Assembly: GCA_903926205.1 (NCBI GenBank)
Contig: CAIYID010000091.1
Location: 1-64,000 of the forward strand
Length of the DNA: 64,000 nucleotides
Origin: an uncultured Bdellovibrionales bacterium
Lineage (GTDB): Bacteria; Bdellovibrionota; Bdellovibrionia; Bdellovibrionales; Bdellovibrionaceae
Direction of reading: 5' to 3'
Part shown: positions 1 to 9,031 of the stretch, piece by piece
How the letters are laid out: each line of letters begins with the position of its first letter
How positions within the stretch are numbered: the stretch's first letter is position 1
Made by a program: the position numbers and the translations under genes
The notes under the pieces: generated by a model
Seen by the model: the letters and a program-made list of their open reading frames with translations, nothing else
Database searches by the model: none
What the model was told of the DNA's origin: nothing

Positions 1-1
1 A

Positions 2-103
2 ACCGAGGGTTTACATCGAAGAATGGATGAGATACAGAATAGAGCCTATGGAATGCATAACTTTGGAAATTATAGAATCAGAGTGAAAGCATATTGTAGC
101 TAA
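2..103 (+). mobile_element. 3' end of a transposase gene (ISL3-like), cut by the window edge
   Basis: An open frame runs from the left edge to a TAA at 101-103. Its last 33 residues include RAYGMHNFGNYRIRVK. This resembles the end of ISL3-family (DDE) transposases, where an R-x-Y/R-G-F-R-N-F-x-N-Y/F-R-x-R segment closes the protein. Only the tail is visible, so intactness and inverted repeats cannot be judged. The stop codon overlaps the end of the convergent protease gene at 100-471, so any terminal inverted repeat would have to lie inside that neighbour. The family call rests on this short segment alone. Confidence 0.55.
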
Positions 104-471
104 CAGAAACCGTGACTGCCCCTACCTTTGGTGAAGAACCCAATATCTTCAACAGATTTTCTAAATTCATGATCGTATTCCAGCAACTGATCAACCAATT
201 CTATTGCACCTGTTAAGTCGGGATGATTGCTGGAAATAGTAAACTTGTCAGAGATTAACATTTCGCCAACAAATCCAGATAAAGAAATTCTAATTTCTCT
301 CAGTGCCTCTTGCGGATTTGTCACTTCTCGTTCGGGCGGCTCCGTTGACATAACTCCGCGGTATTTGTCGGTTCCTTTAATAGAAACCCTTCCTATCTTT
401 AGACCACAAATGAGAGCCATAACCGCATGACAAGTTTCATGGTATGCGGTTTTCAACTTTTCATGATCCAC
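100..471 (-). CDS. Orphan M41 (FtsH-type) zinc peptidase domain protein
   Basis: This 123-residue protein is essentially only the peptidase half of FtsH. It opens with TAYHETCHAVMAL, where H11-E12-x-x-H15 is the zinc motif (FtsH usually has HEAGH). A later NHPDLTGA near residues 85-92 corresponds to the FtsH stretch that carries the third, acidic zinc ligand. There is no AAA+ ATPase domain, transmembrane segment or signal peptide, so it is probably a soluble cytoplasmic protein. The gene lies 10 nt after the 482-721 gene and probably shares its transcript. Substrates and any partner ATPase are unknown. It ends inside the tail of a convergent transposase frame, which suggests an accessory location. 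Confidence 0.7.
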   Translation of the reverse strand: MDHEKLKTAYHETCHAVMALICGLKIGRVSIKGTDKYRGVMSTEPPEREVTNPQEALREIRISLSGFVGEMLISDKFTISSNHPDLTGAIELVDQLLEYDHEFRKSVEDIGFFTKGRGSHGFC

Positions 472-481
472 GCTGTAACCC

Positions 482-721
482 CTATCCTTCCACTAGCTTA
501 AGTTTATTCTTGCGAATTGAGCGTTTGGAATCAGCCTCAAGTCTTTTGCTACGCTCTTTCACTTCTGGCTTCTCAAGGCATTCATGAATCGGCAAAGCCC
601 ACTTCAAGCCGGCAGGTACGTCAGTATATTCAGGCTTCTCGTAATCGAAGTCCTTCATGAATCTCGGATCATTTTTCCAGCGATGATTAAATTTTTTCTT
701 GAGATCAATAATGTCAGACAT
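482..721 (-). CDS. Small charged hypothetical protein
   Basis: This is a 79-residue, strongly charged protein with no signal peptide or membrane segment. A good ribosome binding site (GGAG, six bases before the ATG) supports it as a real gene. The C-terminal third is rich in Lys, Arg and Glu and is probably helical. It lies between tRNA-Val and the orphan M41 peptidase gene and is likely co-transcribed with the latter, so it could be an adaptor or substrate, but nothing in the sequence proves this. I do not recognise the family. Confidence 0.55.
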   Translation of the reverse strand: MSDIIDLKKKFNHRWKNDPRFMKDFDYEKPEYTDVPAGLKWALPIHECLEKPEVKERSKRLEADSKRSIRKNKLKLVEG

Positions 722-780
722 GAATTACTCCACATCTGACAAATAGCGATTGGTTGAGAGCATTTCTCTCAACCTTTTCA

Positions 781-970
781 ACTCTACCAATTTTCAGATT
801 TTCTAATTTAAAATTTACCTGTGATTTCAGGTATTTGGTAGGGAGTACAGGATTCGAACCTGCGACATCCACCTTGTAAGGGTGGCGCTCTACCAACTGA
901 GCTAACTCCCTATTTGAATTTCTAACTTCTAAACTTGGTTTTATGGTTTCTACCACTCTACCAATTTTCA
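781..970. repeat. 16-nt direct repeat flanking tRNA-Val
   Basis: The sequence actctaccaattttca occurs at 781-796 and again at 955-970, one copy on each side of the tRNA-Val gene. Together with the truncated tRNA copy further right it suggests past duplication or integration here. It could also be a chance match in AT-rich DNA. Confidence 0.4.
836..911 (-). tRNA. tRNA-Val (anticodon UAC)
   Basis: Read on the minus strand, the gene folds as a complete cloverleaf. The acceptor AGGGAGT pairs with ACTCCCT. The D-arm starts GCTCAGTTGGTAGAGC, the anticodon stem CCACC/GGTGG encloses CTTACAA (anticodon TAC), and the T-arm is GCAGG-TTCGAAT-CCTGT. The discriminator base is A and the CCA end is encoded (838-836). 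A 42-nt stretch of its 5' half is repeated exactly at 1066-1107. Confidence 0.95.
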
Positions 971-1065
971 TATCTCCTCTACCATTTTTTCGAATGCAGC
1001 CTGAGATCTACCTGTCATCTCAACGACTTGTCACACTCGAAATTTTTAAACTCAGAAACAACCAT

Positions 1066-1105
1066 CCTTGTAAGGGTGGCGCTCTACCAACTGAGCTAAC
1101 TCCCT
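1066..1105 (-). pseudogene. Truncated copy of tRNA-Val (5' half only)
   Basis: The minus strand from 1105 to 1066 repeats the acceptor 5' strand, D-arm, anticodon 5' stem and anticodon loop of the intact tRNA-Val at 836-911. Identity is exact over 42 nt (872-913 against 1066-1107). To the left of 1066 the sequence diverges within the anticodon 3' stem, and no T-arm or acceptor 3' strand follows, so it cannot make a tRNA. The break in the anticodon stem/loop is compatible with integrase crossover or with decay of a tandem tRNA copy. The rest of 912-1219 holds no gene that I can see. Confidence 0.75.
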
Positions 1106-1219
1106 ATCGTTGGATTTGAGGGACTCTTCTTACCAAGTCGGTTACAGTCTGGCAAGAAAGAATCTATCAATTTCTAGTGGAAATATCAGCCTTCTCAACC
1201 TCTTAATTTTGTTTGATAT

Positions 1220-2080
1220 TTAAAAAAACCACTGATTAAGAACGGGAGTATAGAGGAAAATCAAAAGACTAAAAATTAGCCATAAATAGAAGGATCTCAT
1301 TCTTTGCGTCCCGTTGGATTTTAAAAAAAGTCGAAAATCATGCAGAACTTTTAAGGAAAGAGGAATTAAGAGCACAAGAAAAAACCAACTCACTTGTGTA
1401 AACAAGGGAGAAACGAGTGCGGTGCCGAGATAAAGTAAAATCCAAATACCAATATGATAAATTGTTTTTTTTATGCCCAAAATTGAGGGCAAAACGGGAA
1501 ATCCTCCCTGTTCATAGTCTTGGCAAAATTTGATGGCAAGAATCCAAAAGTGCGGGGCTTGCCAAAAAAACAAAAGTAAAAAAAGATAAATCGAATTTAC
1601 TGAAAAAATTTGGCTCGAATTTGCCGCATAGCCAATTGTGACGGGCAAGGCGCCTGCAAGGGCACCAGGAATTGCTGCAAAAATCCATTTTGGCTTCCAC
1701 CAATAAACATAAAGTCCGTTGTACAAAAAAATTGTCATCAGTCCCAAAATTCCAGAGAGCTGTGAGACGCCAAACAATAAGTGAGTTCCAACCAGCAAAT
1801 AGGAAAAAGCGAAAAGTCCTGCCGTTGTGGGTTTGATTTTTCCTGAGGGAATGGGTCGACTCTTGGTGCGCAACATTCGAAAATCTTTGCGCCACTCTTG
1901 CACTTGATTCAAGGTCAAGCTCCCTGAACTCAAGAAGTACAGTCCGCCGATGAAGCTCAGTAAGTGCAACCAGTCGAATTTACTTTCAAAAGAAAAACTC
2001 ATTAAATAGCCAGCGAGTCCTGCTAACAAAAGGAAAATCACAATGCTGAATTTGGTTAAACTTGAATAAAGACGAAGCAT
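1220..2080 (-). CDS. ctaB: Heme O synthase (protoheme IX farnesyltransferase), UbiA family
   Basis: This 286-residue, very hydrophobic integral membrane protein has about eight to nine membrane segments. It matches the UbiA prenyltransferase fold and specifically CtaB/CyoE, which farnesylates heme B to heme O for cytochrome oxidase. The first Asp-rich region reads NQVQEWRKDFRMLRTKSRP, so the usual first Asp is Glu here while the second Asp and the RTxxRP tail are kept. The second motif is DYEQGGFPVLP. It is the last gene of an SDR-SCO-ctaB run on the minus strand, and the SCO neighbour supports a role in oxidase assembly. Confidence 0.88.
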   Translation of the reverse strand: MLRLYSSLTKFSIVIFLLLAGLAGYLMSFSFESKFDWLHLLSFIGGLYFLSSGSLTLNQVQEWRKDFRMLRTKSRPIPSGKIKPTTAGLFAFSYLLVGTHLLFGVSQLSGILGLMTIFLYNGLYVYWWKPKWIFAAIPGALAGALPVTIGYAANSSQIFSVNSIYLFLLLFFWQAPHFWILAIKFCQDYEQGGFPVLPSILGIKKTIYHIGIWILLYLGTALVSPLFTQVSWFFLVLLIPLSLKVLHDFRLFLKSNGTQRMRSFYLWLIFSLLIFLYTPVLNQWFF

Positions 2081-2121
2081 TTTATAGAGGAGTGACTTTC
2101 AGTACTGATTACTTAAGATTC

Positions 2122-3030
2122 TCATTTGGGGGCCAATTTAGTACGCTGATATTTTGATCGTAAATAAAAAGGAATTAATATCAGGAACAAGAGCATTAAG
2201 AAAAAGCCACCGCCAAATTGCACAAGACGTAAGCTCATCAGCGAGTATTTACTTTTGTGTGGATCATACTGGAAGCAATAGGAAATGAGTTTGTCTCCTA
2301 AGGAGACCGTTTTTCCGTCCATGGCATCGAGCAAAGCCAGTTTCACATCACGAGGATCGAAAATAATTCCATGTAAATAACGAGATATTTTCCCCTCAGG
2401 GCTTAAAATTGTTGCAGCAGAAGCGTGGATCCATTCTTTATTTTTTTCATCCCATTTATATCTAAAGCCGATACTGTTTGTGATTTTTTTAATTACATCC
2501 TCATTTGCAGTAACAAAGTGCCAACCCCTTTCCGTCCCTGCGCGGTCATACAACTTTAAATAAGTTTCCTTTTTTCGAGAGCCAACCTCAGCGGTTTCCT
2601 TAGCGTCGAAACTCAGAGCTATAACTTCAAAATTTTGGCCAGGGCTCCATTCCATTTTTTTTAAACCCGTAGTGAGGCCGTTTAAGTGATAATTGCAAAG
2701 TCCTGGACAAGAAAAATACACCAAACTCAAAATCACGGGTTTCTTGCCATCAAAGAATGATTTTAAAGGAACCAATTTTCCTGATTCATCTGTAACTTGT
2801 AGAGACAAATCAATTCTGTCGCCAAGTTTTTCATCGATACCGATGCCTTCAAGTTCAGGCGATTTTTCTGACAAAGGTTTGTCTGCTTCCGCACTGGATT
2901 GTGATTCTAAAAGAGCAACGGTTTGAGCTTCTGCCCGTTGGCCGAGGGCGAAGATTGTCGCAAATAAGACAAAAAAAATCTCGAGTTTTAATGTTTTTTT
3001 TCTAGTTTGATTAGACAACGAGACCGCCAT
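2122..3030 (-). CDS. SCO1/SenC-family copper chaperone for cytochrome oxidase
   Basis: The protein has an N-terminal hydrophobic export segment, a thioredoxin-like SCO domain and a C-terminal membrane helix ending in basic residues. The copper ligands are visible as SCPGLC (CxxxC) in the first third and the conserved His in SRYLHG later. SCO proteins deliver copper to the CuA site of cytochrome c oxidase in the periplasm. The first ATG is at 3030; a GTG at 3036 and a TTG at 3033 are also possible. Its start overlaps the end of the SDR gene by about 20 nt, and ctaB follows 41 nt downstream, so the three form an operon. Confidence 0.85.
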   Translation of the reverse strand: MAVSLSNQTRKKTLKLEIFFVLFATIFALGQRAEAQTVALLESQSSAEADKPLSEKSPELEGIGIDEKLGDRIDLSLQVTDESGKLVPLKSFFDGKKPVILSLVYFSCPGLCNYHLNGLTTGLKKMEWSPGQNFEVIALSFDAKETAEVGSRKKETYLKLYDRAGTERGWHFVTANEDVIKKITNSIGFRYKWDEKNKEWIHASAATILSPEGKISRYLHGIIFDPRDVKLALLDAMDGKTVSLGDKLISYCFQYDPHKSKYSLMSLRLVQFGGGFFLMLLFLILIPFYLRSKYQRTKLAPK

Positions 3031-3772
3031 CAACACTTATAACGGTGCCATTAATATAAGAAGCTTGTTCAGATGCTAAAAATAAACAGGTGTTCGCAAT
3101 GTCGGTAGGCTCTCCTAGGCGGGCGGCAGGAACTTTTGCGGTCATTTGGTCCAAGACTTCTTTGGGTACAGCTTTGGTCATGGCGGTTTGGATAAAGCCA
3201 GGCGCAATTGCGTTCACTGTCCAACCTTTGCGAGCCAATTCTTTACCCCAGGTTTTTGTCATGCCGATGACGCCAGCTTTTGCGGCAGCATAATTGGTTT
3301 GTCCAAAATTTCCATAGAGTCCAACCACACTAGAAATATTGATGATGCGTTTATGTAAGGAAGTCTGATTAAACTTTTCAAACAAGGCCTTTGTTACATT
3401 GAAAAGGCCAGTGAGGTTTGTTGAAATGACCGCGTCCCAATCCTCGCCTGTCATTTTTGCAAAAGACTTATCACGAGTGATGCCGGCGTTGTTCACCAAG
3501 ATATCCACAGCCCAAGGGAGGCTTGCGACGGCATGAGCGCAGGACTCCCGTTGGCCCACATCAACTTTTGCGAGATGAAGCTGAGAGGTAAATCGGGAAA
3601 GCTCTGTTTTTGCATTGGCTAAGGCTTGTTCAGAATAATCCCAAATAGAAACCTTAGCCCCAGCTTCCAGAAATTGGAGAGCAATTTGAAATCCAATTCC
3701 TTGTGCTCCTCCAGTGATAACTGCGGTTTTATTTTGAAATTGAAATTGTAGATTGCCCTGCATGCCAGCCAT
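3011..3772 (-). CDS. Short-chain dehydrogenase/reductase, FabG-like
   Basis: This 253-residue cytoplasmic NAD(P)H-dependent reductase has the SDR signature in order: TGGAQGIG (Rossmann dinucleotide site), NNAG, the catalytic Ser in INISSVVG, and YAAAK (Tyr and Lys). The closing INGTVISVDGG is typical of 3-oxoacyl-ACP reductases and acetoacetyl-CoA reductases. The start at 3772 is chosen because GGAGG lies seven bases upstream; a longer frame from 3808 lacks such a site. Its link with SCO and ctaB is physical (overlapping genes), not an obvious pathway link. The substrate, a fatty-acid or polyhydroxyalkanoate intermediate, cannot be settled from sequence. Confidence 0.85.
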   Translation of the reverse strand: MAGMQGNLQFQFQNKTAVITGGAQGIGFQIALQFLEAGAKVSIWDYSEQALANAKTELSRFTSQLHLAKVDVGQRESCAHAVASLPWAVDILVNNAGITRDKSFAKMTGEDWDAVISTNLTGLFNVTKALFEKFNQTSLHKRIINISSVVGLYGNFGQTNYAAAKAGVIGMTKTWGKELARKGWTVNAIAPGFIQTAMTKAVPKEVLDQMTAKVPAARLGEPTDIANTCLFLASEQASYINGTVISVDGGLVV

Positions 3773-4039
3773 GATTTGCCTCCAGCAAAAAATGAGTTGA
3801 ACCTTCATTTAAAGGACTGAGTCTTGTTCCTGTCAAACTTATCTGAGTATTGAACAAAACTTCACCGTGAAATTCTTATATATCTGATATCAGTAACGTT
3901 TTTTAGTACAATGGGACAAAAAAGGCCTCGTTCTATTGTGCGAAATCGTATTTATGGCATAATAAGCTCGTCTTAGCGCATTTTAGTCGCGGCCCGATTA
4001 TTGTAACTAGATTGCCAGTCGACCAAACTGGAGGATTTT

Positions 4040-4570
4040 GTGCTTTTGCCAAGATTGTTATTTTTATTCCTTATTGTCTTTGCTGAGACAATCTTTGCTA
4101 ACTCAACCTCAGAGGTTGTGACTTCTAGTGCCGCCAATTCATCAACCTCAACGAATCATGCCTTAGGCGTTTCAGGCACTATTGTTAAGTCTTTTTCCGA
4201 ATGGAAACATGAAAAAGTTCAGGCGGCACGAGAGGAATTAATTGAGTCCAAAGCTAGGGCGGCCTATTCAGTTACTTCAAAAGTAACTGCTTTGCCCGGC
4301 GTTCGAAATACCAACTCAACAGCGGATAGATACAAGGAAGTCACTCAGAAGGAGTTTAATCTAGATGTAGCGGAAGCTTTGTCGACTACTGATTATCTTG
4401 TGCTTTATTTGTCAGCTCAGCCAGGTAATGAAAAATTCAAAGAAGCGGCTTCTCAATTGAGTCATGAAGAAACAGCCAAAATCATAGAGGCTTATCTAAA
4501 AGCTCTACAAATTCACCAAGAGGAAGAAAAGCAAACTTCCCGTCGCTCCTCTACGGCAGACCTCTTATAG
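4040..4570 (+). CDS. Secreted hypothetical protein
   Basis: This 176-residue protein has a clear signal peptide: a hydrophobic run LLFLFLIVFAETIFA with likely cleavage after the final Ala. The mature part is Ser/Thr-rich and then helical, with many Glu, Lys and Ala residues and no Cys. The start codon is GTG, with a GGAGG-type site a few bases upstream. It lies divergently from the SDR gene; the 230-nt gap between them is AT-rich and probably carries both promoters. I do not recognise the family. A periplasmic or exported role is inferred only from the signal peptide. Confidence 0.7.
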   Translation: MLLPRLLFLFLIVFAETIFANSTSEVVTSSAANSSTSTNHALGVSGTIVKSFSEWKHEKVQAAREELIESKARAAYSVTSKVTALPGVRNTNSTADRYKEVTQKEFNLDVAEALSTTDYLVLYLSAQPGNEKFKEAASQLSHEETAKIIEAYLKALQIHQEEEKQTSRRSSTADLL

Positions 4571-4632
4571 TCAATTGCGCGCCGAGCTAACTGCTCGTAT
4601 GCACAATCTTTATTCAATATACCAGTTCTTAC

Positions 4633-4660
4633 CTTGACAAGATTTGGGGGCGCTCCATAT
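4633..4660 (+). promoter_or_regulatory. RpoH (sigma-32)-type promoter of groESL
   Basis: CTTGACA at 4633-4639 and CTCCATAT at 4653-4660 are separated by 13 nt. The sigma-32 consensus is CTTGAAA, 11-16 nt, CCCCATNT, so only one or two bases differ in total. No CIRCE inverted repeat (TTAGCACTC/GAGTGCTAA) is seen upstream of groES. An RpoH-like factor is encoded at 21950-22960. Confidence 0.6.
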
Positions 4661-4723
4661 TGGTGTCGTTGTTTTAAACAATGGCATAGATGGCCTAAAA
4701 TTATAAATAAATAGGAGGATATT

Positions 4724-5026
4724 ATGGCTAAGCACGAAGTGAGTGTTCGCCCCCTGCATGACCGCCTTTTGGTTCGTCGTACAGCGGAAGAAGAAAAAAC
4801 CGCCGGTGGATTGTTCATTCCAGACACGGCAAAAGAAAAACCACAAAAAGGTGAGATTATCGCTTGTGGAAAAGGCCGAGTGACTGAAGATGGAAAAGTT
4901 CTTCCCTTGGAAGTGAAAGTTGGCGACCGTGTTCTTTTCGGAAAATATTCTGGCACTGAGCTTAAAATTGATGGCCAGGAATATTTGATGATGCGCGAAG
5001 AAGATATTTTAGGGATTGTCCAATAA
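4724..5026 (+). CDS. groES: Co-chaperonin GroES
   Basis: At 100 residues it has the normal GroES length. It opens with [12 protein letters not shown], has the mobile loop GGLFIPDTA that contacts GroEL, and ends with the typical EEDILGIV. It caps the GroEL folding chamber in the cytoplasm. It has a strong AGGAGG ribosome site and lies 60 nt before groEL in the same operon. A second GroES-domain protein with a long basic extension is encoded at 34054-34596. Bdellovibrio is known to carry two groES genes and one groEL. Confidence 0.97.
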   Translation: MAKHEVSVRPLHDRLLVRRTAEEEKTAGGLFIPDTAKEKPQKGEIIACGKGRVTEDGKVLPLEVKVGDRVLFGKYSGTELKIDGQEYLMMREEDILGIVQ

Positions 5027-5079
5027 TTAAGTGCAACCCAAATCAGTTCAATAAATTAATTATAAATAATTAGGAGTAA

Positions 5080-6744
<1,665 letters not shown>

Positions 6745-6810
6745 TCATGTCCGAACGTGAGGCCTGGCCTCGCTTTTATCTGAATCATGCCTTGTAATGA
6801 TTCAATGAAG

Positions 6811-6838
6811 AACCCCAGTGGAAACATTGGGGTTTTTT
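6811..6838 (+). terminator. Rho-independent terminator after groEL
   Basis: AACCCCA pairs with TGGGGTT around a short loop, followed by a run of T. It closes the groESL transcript. Confidence 0.85.
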
Positions 6839-6954
6839 ATTTCTGTTTTAACTATCAGATCAAGAGCCGTTGATCAGCAGAAAACTGGCCTTTTGTTCAG
6901 CTCTTAAAAATCCGATTAATAAATGTGATCGAGTTTAAGAATTGAGTGAGGCCA

Positions 6955-8460
6955 ATGGCGACAAAGTGGAAGTCCTTTTCGGCACTAAAAAACATGTTCC
7001 GCAGTCTCATCTTTTTTGGTGTGTGGCTCGGTCCTCTTTTTTTTCTGTATTATTGCAGCTGGGAATTCGCAAAACCATTTCTTAAAAACCTAAATAATTC
7101 TTCCTGGAAATTTGTTTTTTTTGCTGTGGGCTGGTGGTTGCTCAGCTGGATTTCTATGTATTTCCTACAGACAATTTGGCCGGTGTTGCTTTTGATCTTT
7201 TATCGAACGGAGCGAGAACGGTCGCCGAAAAAAATCATTAACATTGGTGAGCGATTTCGAAATATGAAGCTTCCTGCTCCTCAAATATTTATCCTTCAAG
7301 GAAATTCACTTTTGTGGAAAAATAAAGTTTGGGGATTTTTCTTTTTACCAAGTCCGTTGGGTGCCCTAATGTTGATGGCTCCTGAGACTCAACAGTTTTC
7401 GGCCGAGATGTTAGACGCCTGGATTTGTCGAAAGGTTATAGAGTCTGGTTTCAGTCGATTTTCTTCAGCTAGATTTTTATTTTTTTCGTGGGTGCCAACA
7501 CTCACCTTATTGGGAGCCTTTGCGGGCTCGGCCTTTTCAGGTCAGGATGTACAAGTCATTTGCATGAGTACTCTTGGTTTTTTAATTTTTTCCCTATTTA
7601 TCTGGAGAGATTTGCAAATTCAAAGACAGTATGAGATCGATCGAAAAACAGTAAGCCATTTTCAACTTGAGCCAAAGGAATATTATTCTTACCTTGAGCT
7701 TTGTGAAAAACTTGCACCAAGTTTGGGCTTTGTAAGAAAAATACTTGGCTATAATTTTGAGGCTAGCAAAATAGCCATTGAGAAACCAACTTGGTTTCGC
7801 GCATGGATTCCTTGGATTTTGCCTCCGTCAATTTTAGGGATTTTTATTATTAATTTTTTTATTTTAACGCCTTCGAAGGAAGTTGTATCATTTTTATCCG
7901 TGGATTTATCTGTGGAAAAAAATATTTTTTCTTTTGTAGAAAAAATCAAAGTTTCATTTGAAGAGAAAAGTATTGCAGAAAAAACTTCTTCTGAAACGAA
8001 GAGTTCATCAGAGGAGAAAACATTGCCGTTCATTCGGCAGAATGAACTCAGCCAGGCGGTGATTAATGGAGATTTACGTTCTGTCATTCATCAGGTTGGA
8101 TTGGGAAAGAACATTAACAGTGGGGATCTTGCGCTGAATGGCGCAACGCCGCTCATGCTAGCATTGAAAAATGGGGACTTGGAAATGGCATATTTTCTGA
8201 TGGCCATAGGTGCAAACCCTCAAATTGAAACTGATTCCTTAGGACAAACAGCGCTTTTTTACGCCACAGAAGCTATTAACCGACAACAAGTGATAGCTTA
8301 TATGTTAAAGACGAGTGTAGATGTTTATAAAATAAATAATGAGGGCTTGACCGTCTTGGATTACGCCAAGAAGAATGGGCAAAATGATGTTATTGAGCTT
8401 CTGTTGAATCGAAGTATTGCATCCGAGCCTTCATCTGAACCCGTTTCATCAGGAAAATAA
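6955..8460 (+). CDS. Membrane protein: degenerate M48-like region plus ankyrin repeats
   Basis: This protein of about 500 residues has two N-terminal membrane helices, then a cytoplasmic segment laid out like the M48 peptidase HtpX (PAPQIFIL, then LMAPETQQFSAEMLDAWICRKVIE, then two more membrane helices and QRQYEIDRKTV). M48 enzymes have AHELGH where this has DAWICRKVIE, so the zinc motif is absent; QYEID would match the usual EYEAD. A further helix and a Ser/Glu/Lys-rich linker lead to three or four ankyrin repeats (e.g. NGATPLMLALKNGDLEMAYFLMAIGA). It is probably a non-catalytic membrane scaffold, which is inference. ATG 6955 is chosen; GTG at 6946 is possible. It stands alone between two other transcription units. 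Confidence 0.5.
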   Translation: MATKWKSFSALKNMFRSLIFFGVWLGPLFFLYYCSWEFAKPFLKNLNNSSWKFVFFAVGWWLLSWISMYFLQTIWPVLLLIFYRTERERSPKKIINIGERFRNMKLPAPQIFILQGNSLLWKNKVWGFFFLPSPLGALMLMAPETQQFSAEMLDAWICRKVIESGFSRFSSARFLFFSWVPTLTLLGAFAGSAFSGQDVQVICMSTLGFLIFSLFIWRDLQIQRQYEIDRKTVSHFQLEPKEYYSYLELCEKLAPSLGFVRKILGYNFEASKIAIEKPTWFRAWIPWILPPSILGIFIINFFILTPSKEVVSFLSVDLSVEKNIFSFVEKIKVSFEEKSIAEKTSSETKSSSEEKTLPFIRQNELSQAVINGDLRSVIHQVGLGKNINSGDLALNGATPLMLALKNGDLEMAYFLMAIGANPQIETDSLGQTALFYATEAINRQQVIAYMLKTSVDVYKINNEGLTVLDYAKKNGQNDVIELLLNRSIASEPSSEPVSSGK

Positions 8461-8542
8461 TTCAAATCATTATTTTAGAAGTTACTTTTTTATGAAAAGT
8501 TTTAAAACAATTTTTACAATACATTTTTAAGAGGCTAGTTTT

Positions 8543-9031
8543 ATGTCGGATAATTTTTTTTCATTTTCAGTGAAAGATGCTAAGGAAAAAGTTCACGAGC
8601 TATCTGCTTACAAAGGCAAAGTCATATTAGTTGTTAATGTCGCAAGTAAATGCGGCTTTACTCCACAGTATACGGGTCTTGAGGCTCTTTACAAAACCTG
8701 GGAAACAAAAGGTTTAGTTGTTTTGGGATTTCCCTGCAATCAATTTGGTTCTCAGGAGCCTGGCACTGATGCTCAAGTGCAGGAATTCTGCCAAATGAAC
8801 TATGGTGTTACTTTTCCGGTAATGGCAAAGGTCGATGTCAATGGAGGCAATGCTGAGCCAGTATATAAATGGATGAAAGCCGCCGCTCCCGGTTTGTTGG
8901 GTACGGAGGCTATTAAGTGGAATTTCACAAAGTTTCTGGTAGGAAAAGATGGTCAGGTGATTGATCGTTATGCGCCCACAGTTGAGCCAGAATCAATCAC
9001 CCCGTTTATTGAAAAAGCTTTGAAGGCTTAA
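8543..9031 (+). CDS. Glutathione peroxidase family (thiol peroxidase, Cys form)
   Basis: At 162 residues it is a standard-length bacterial GPx/BtuE-type peroxidase. The active-site block VNVASKCGFTPQY carries the peroxidatic Cys (not selenocysteine). GFPCNQFGSQEPG supplies the Gln and KWNFTKFLV the Trp and Asn of the catalytic tetrad. It reduces hydrogen or lipid peroxides, probably with thioredoxin as donor as in most bacterial Cys-type members. It is cytoplasmic, with no signal sequence. It has its own short AT-rich leader, and its end overlaps the convergent SPOR gene by four bases. Confidence 0.93.
   Translation: MSDNFFSFSVKDAKEKVHELSAYKGKVILVVNVASKCGFTPQYTGLEALYKTWETKGLVVLGFPCNQFGSQEPGTDAQVQEFCQMNYGVTFPVMAKVDVNGGNAEPVYKWMKAAAPGLLGTEAIKWNFTKFLVGKDGQVIDRYAPTVEPESITPFIEKALKA

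Noticed and set aside
714-971. 85-residue open frame on the minus strand across tRNA-Val
   Set aside because: It reads straight through a complete tRNA gene and its repeats; the frame is a by-product of tRNA sequence.
4570-4723. CIRCE element before groES
   Set aside because: No TTAGCACTC-N9-GAGTGCTAA pair or near match was found; an RpoH-type promoter explains control better.
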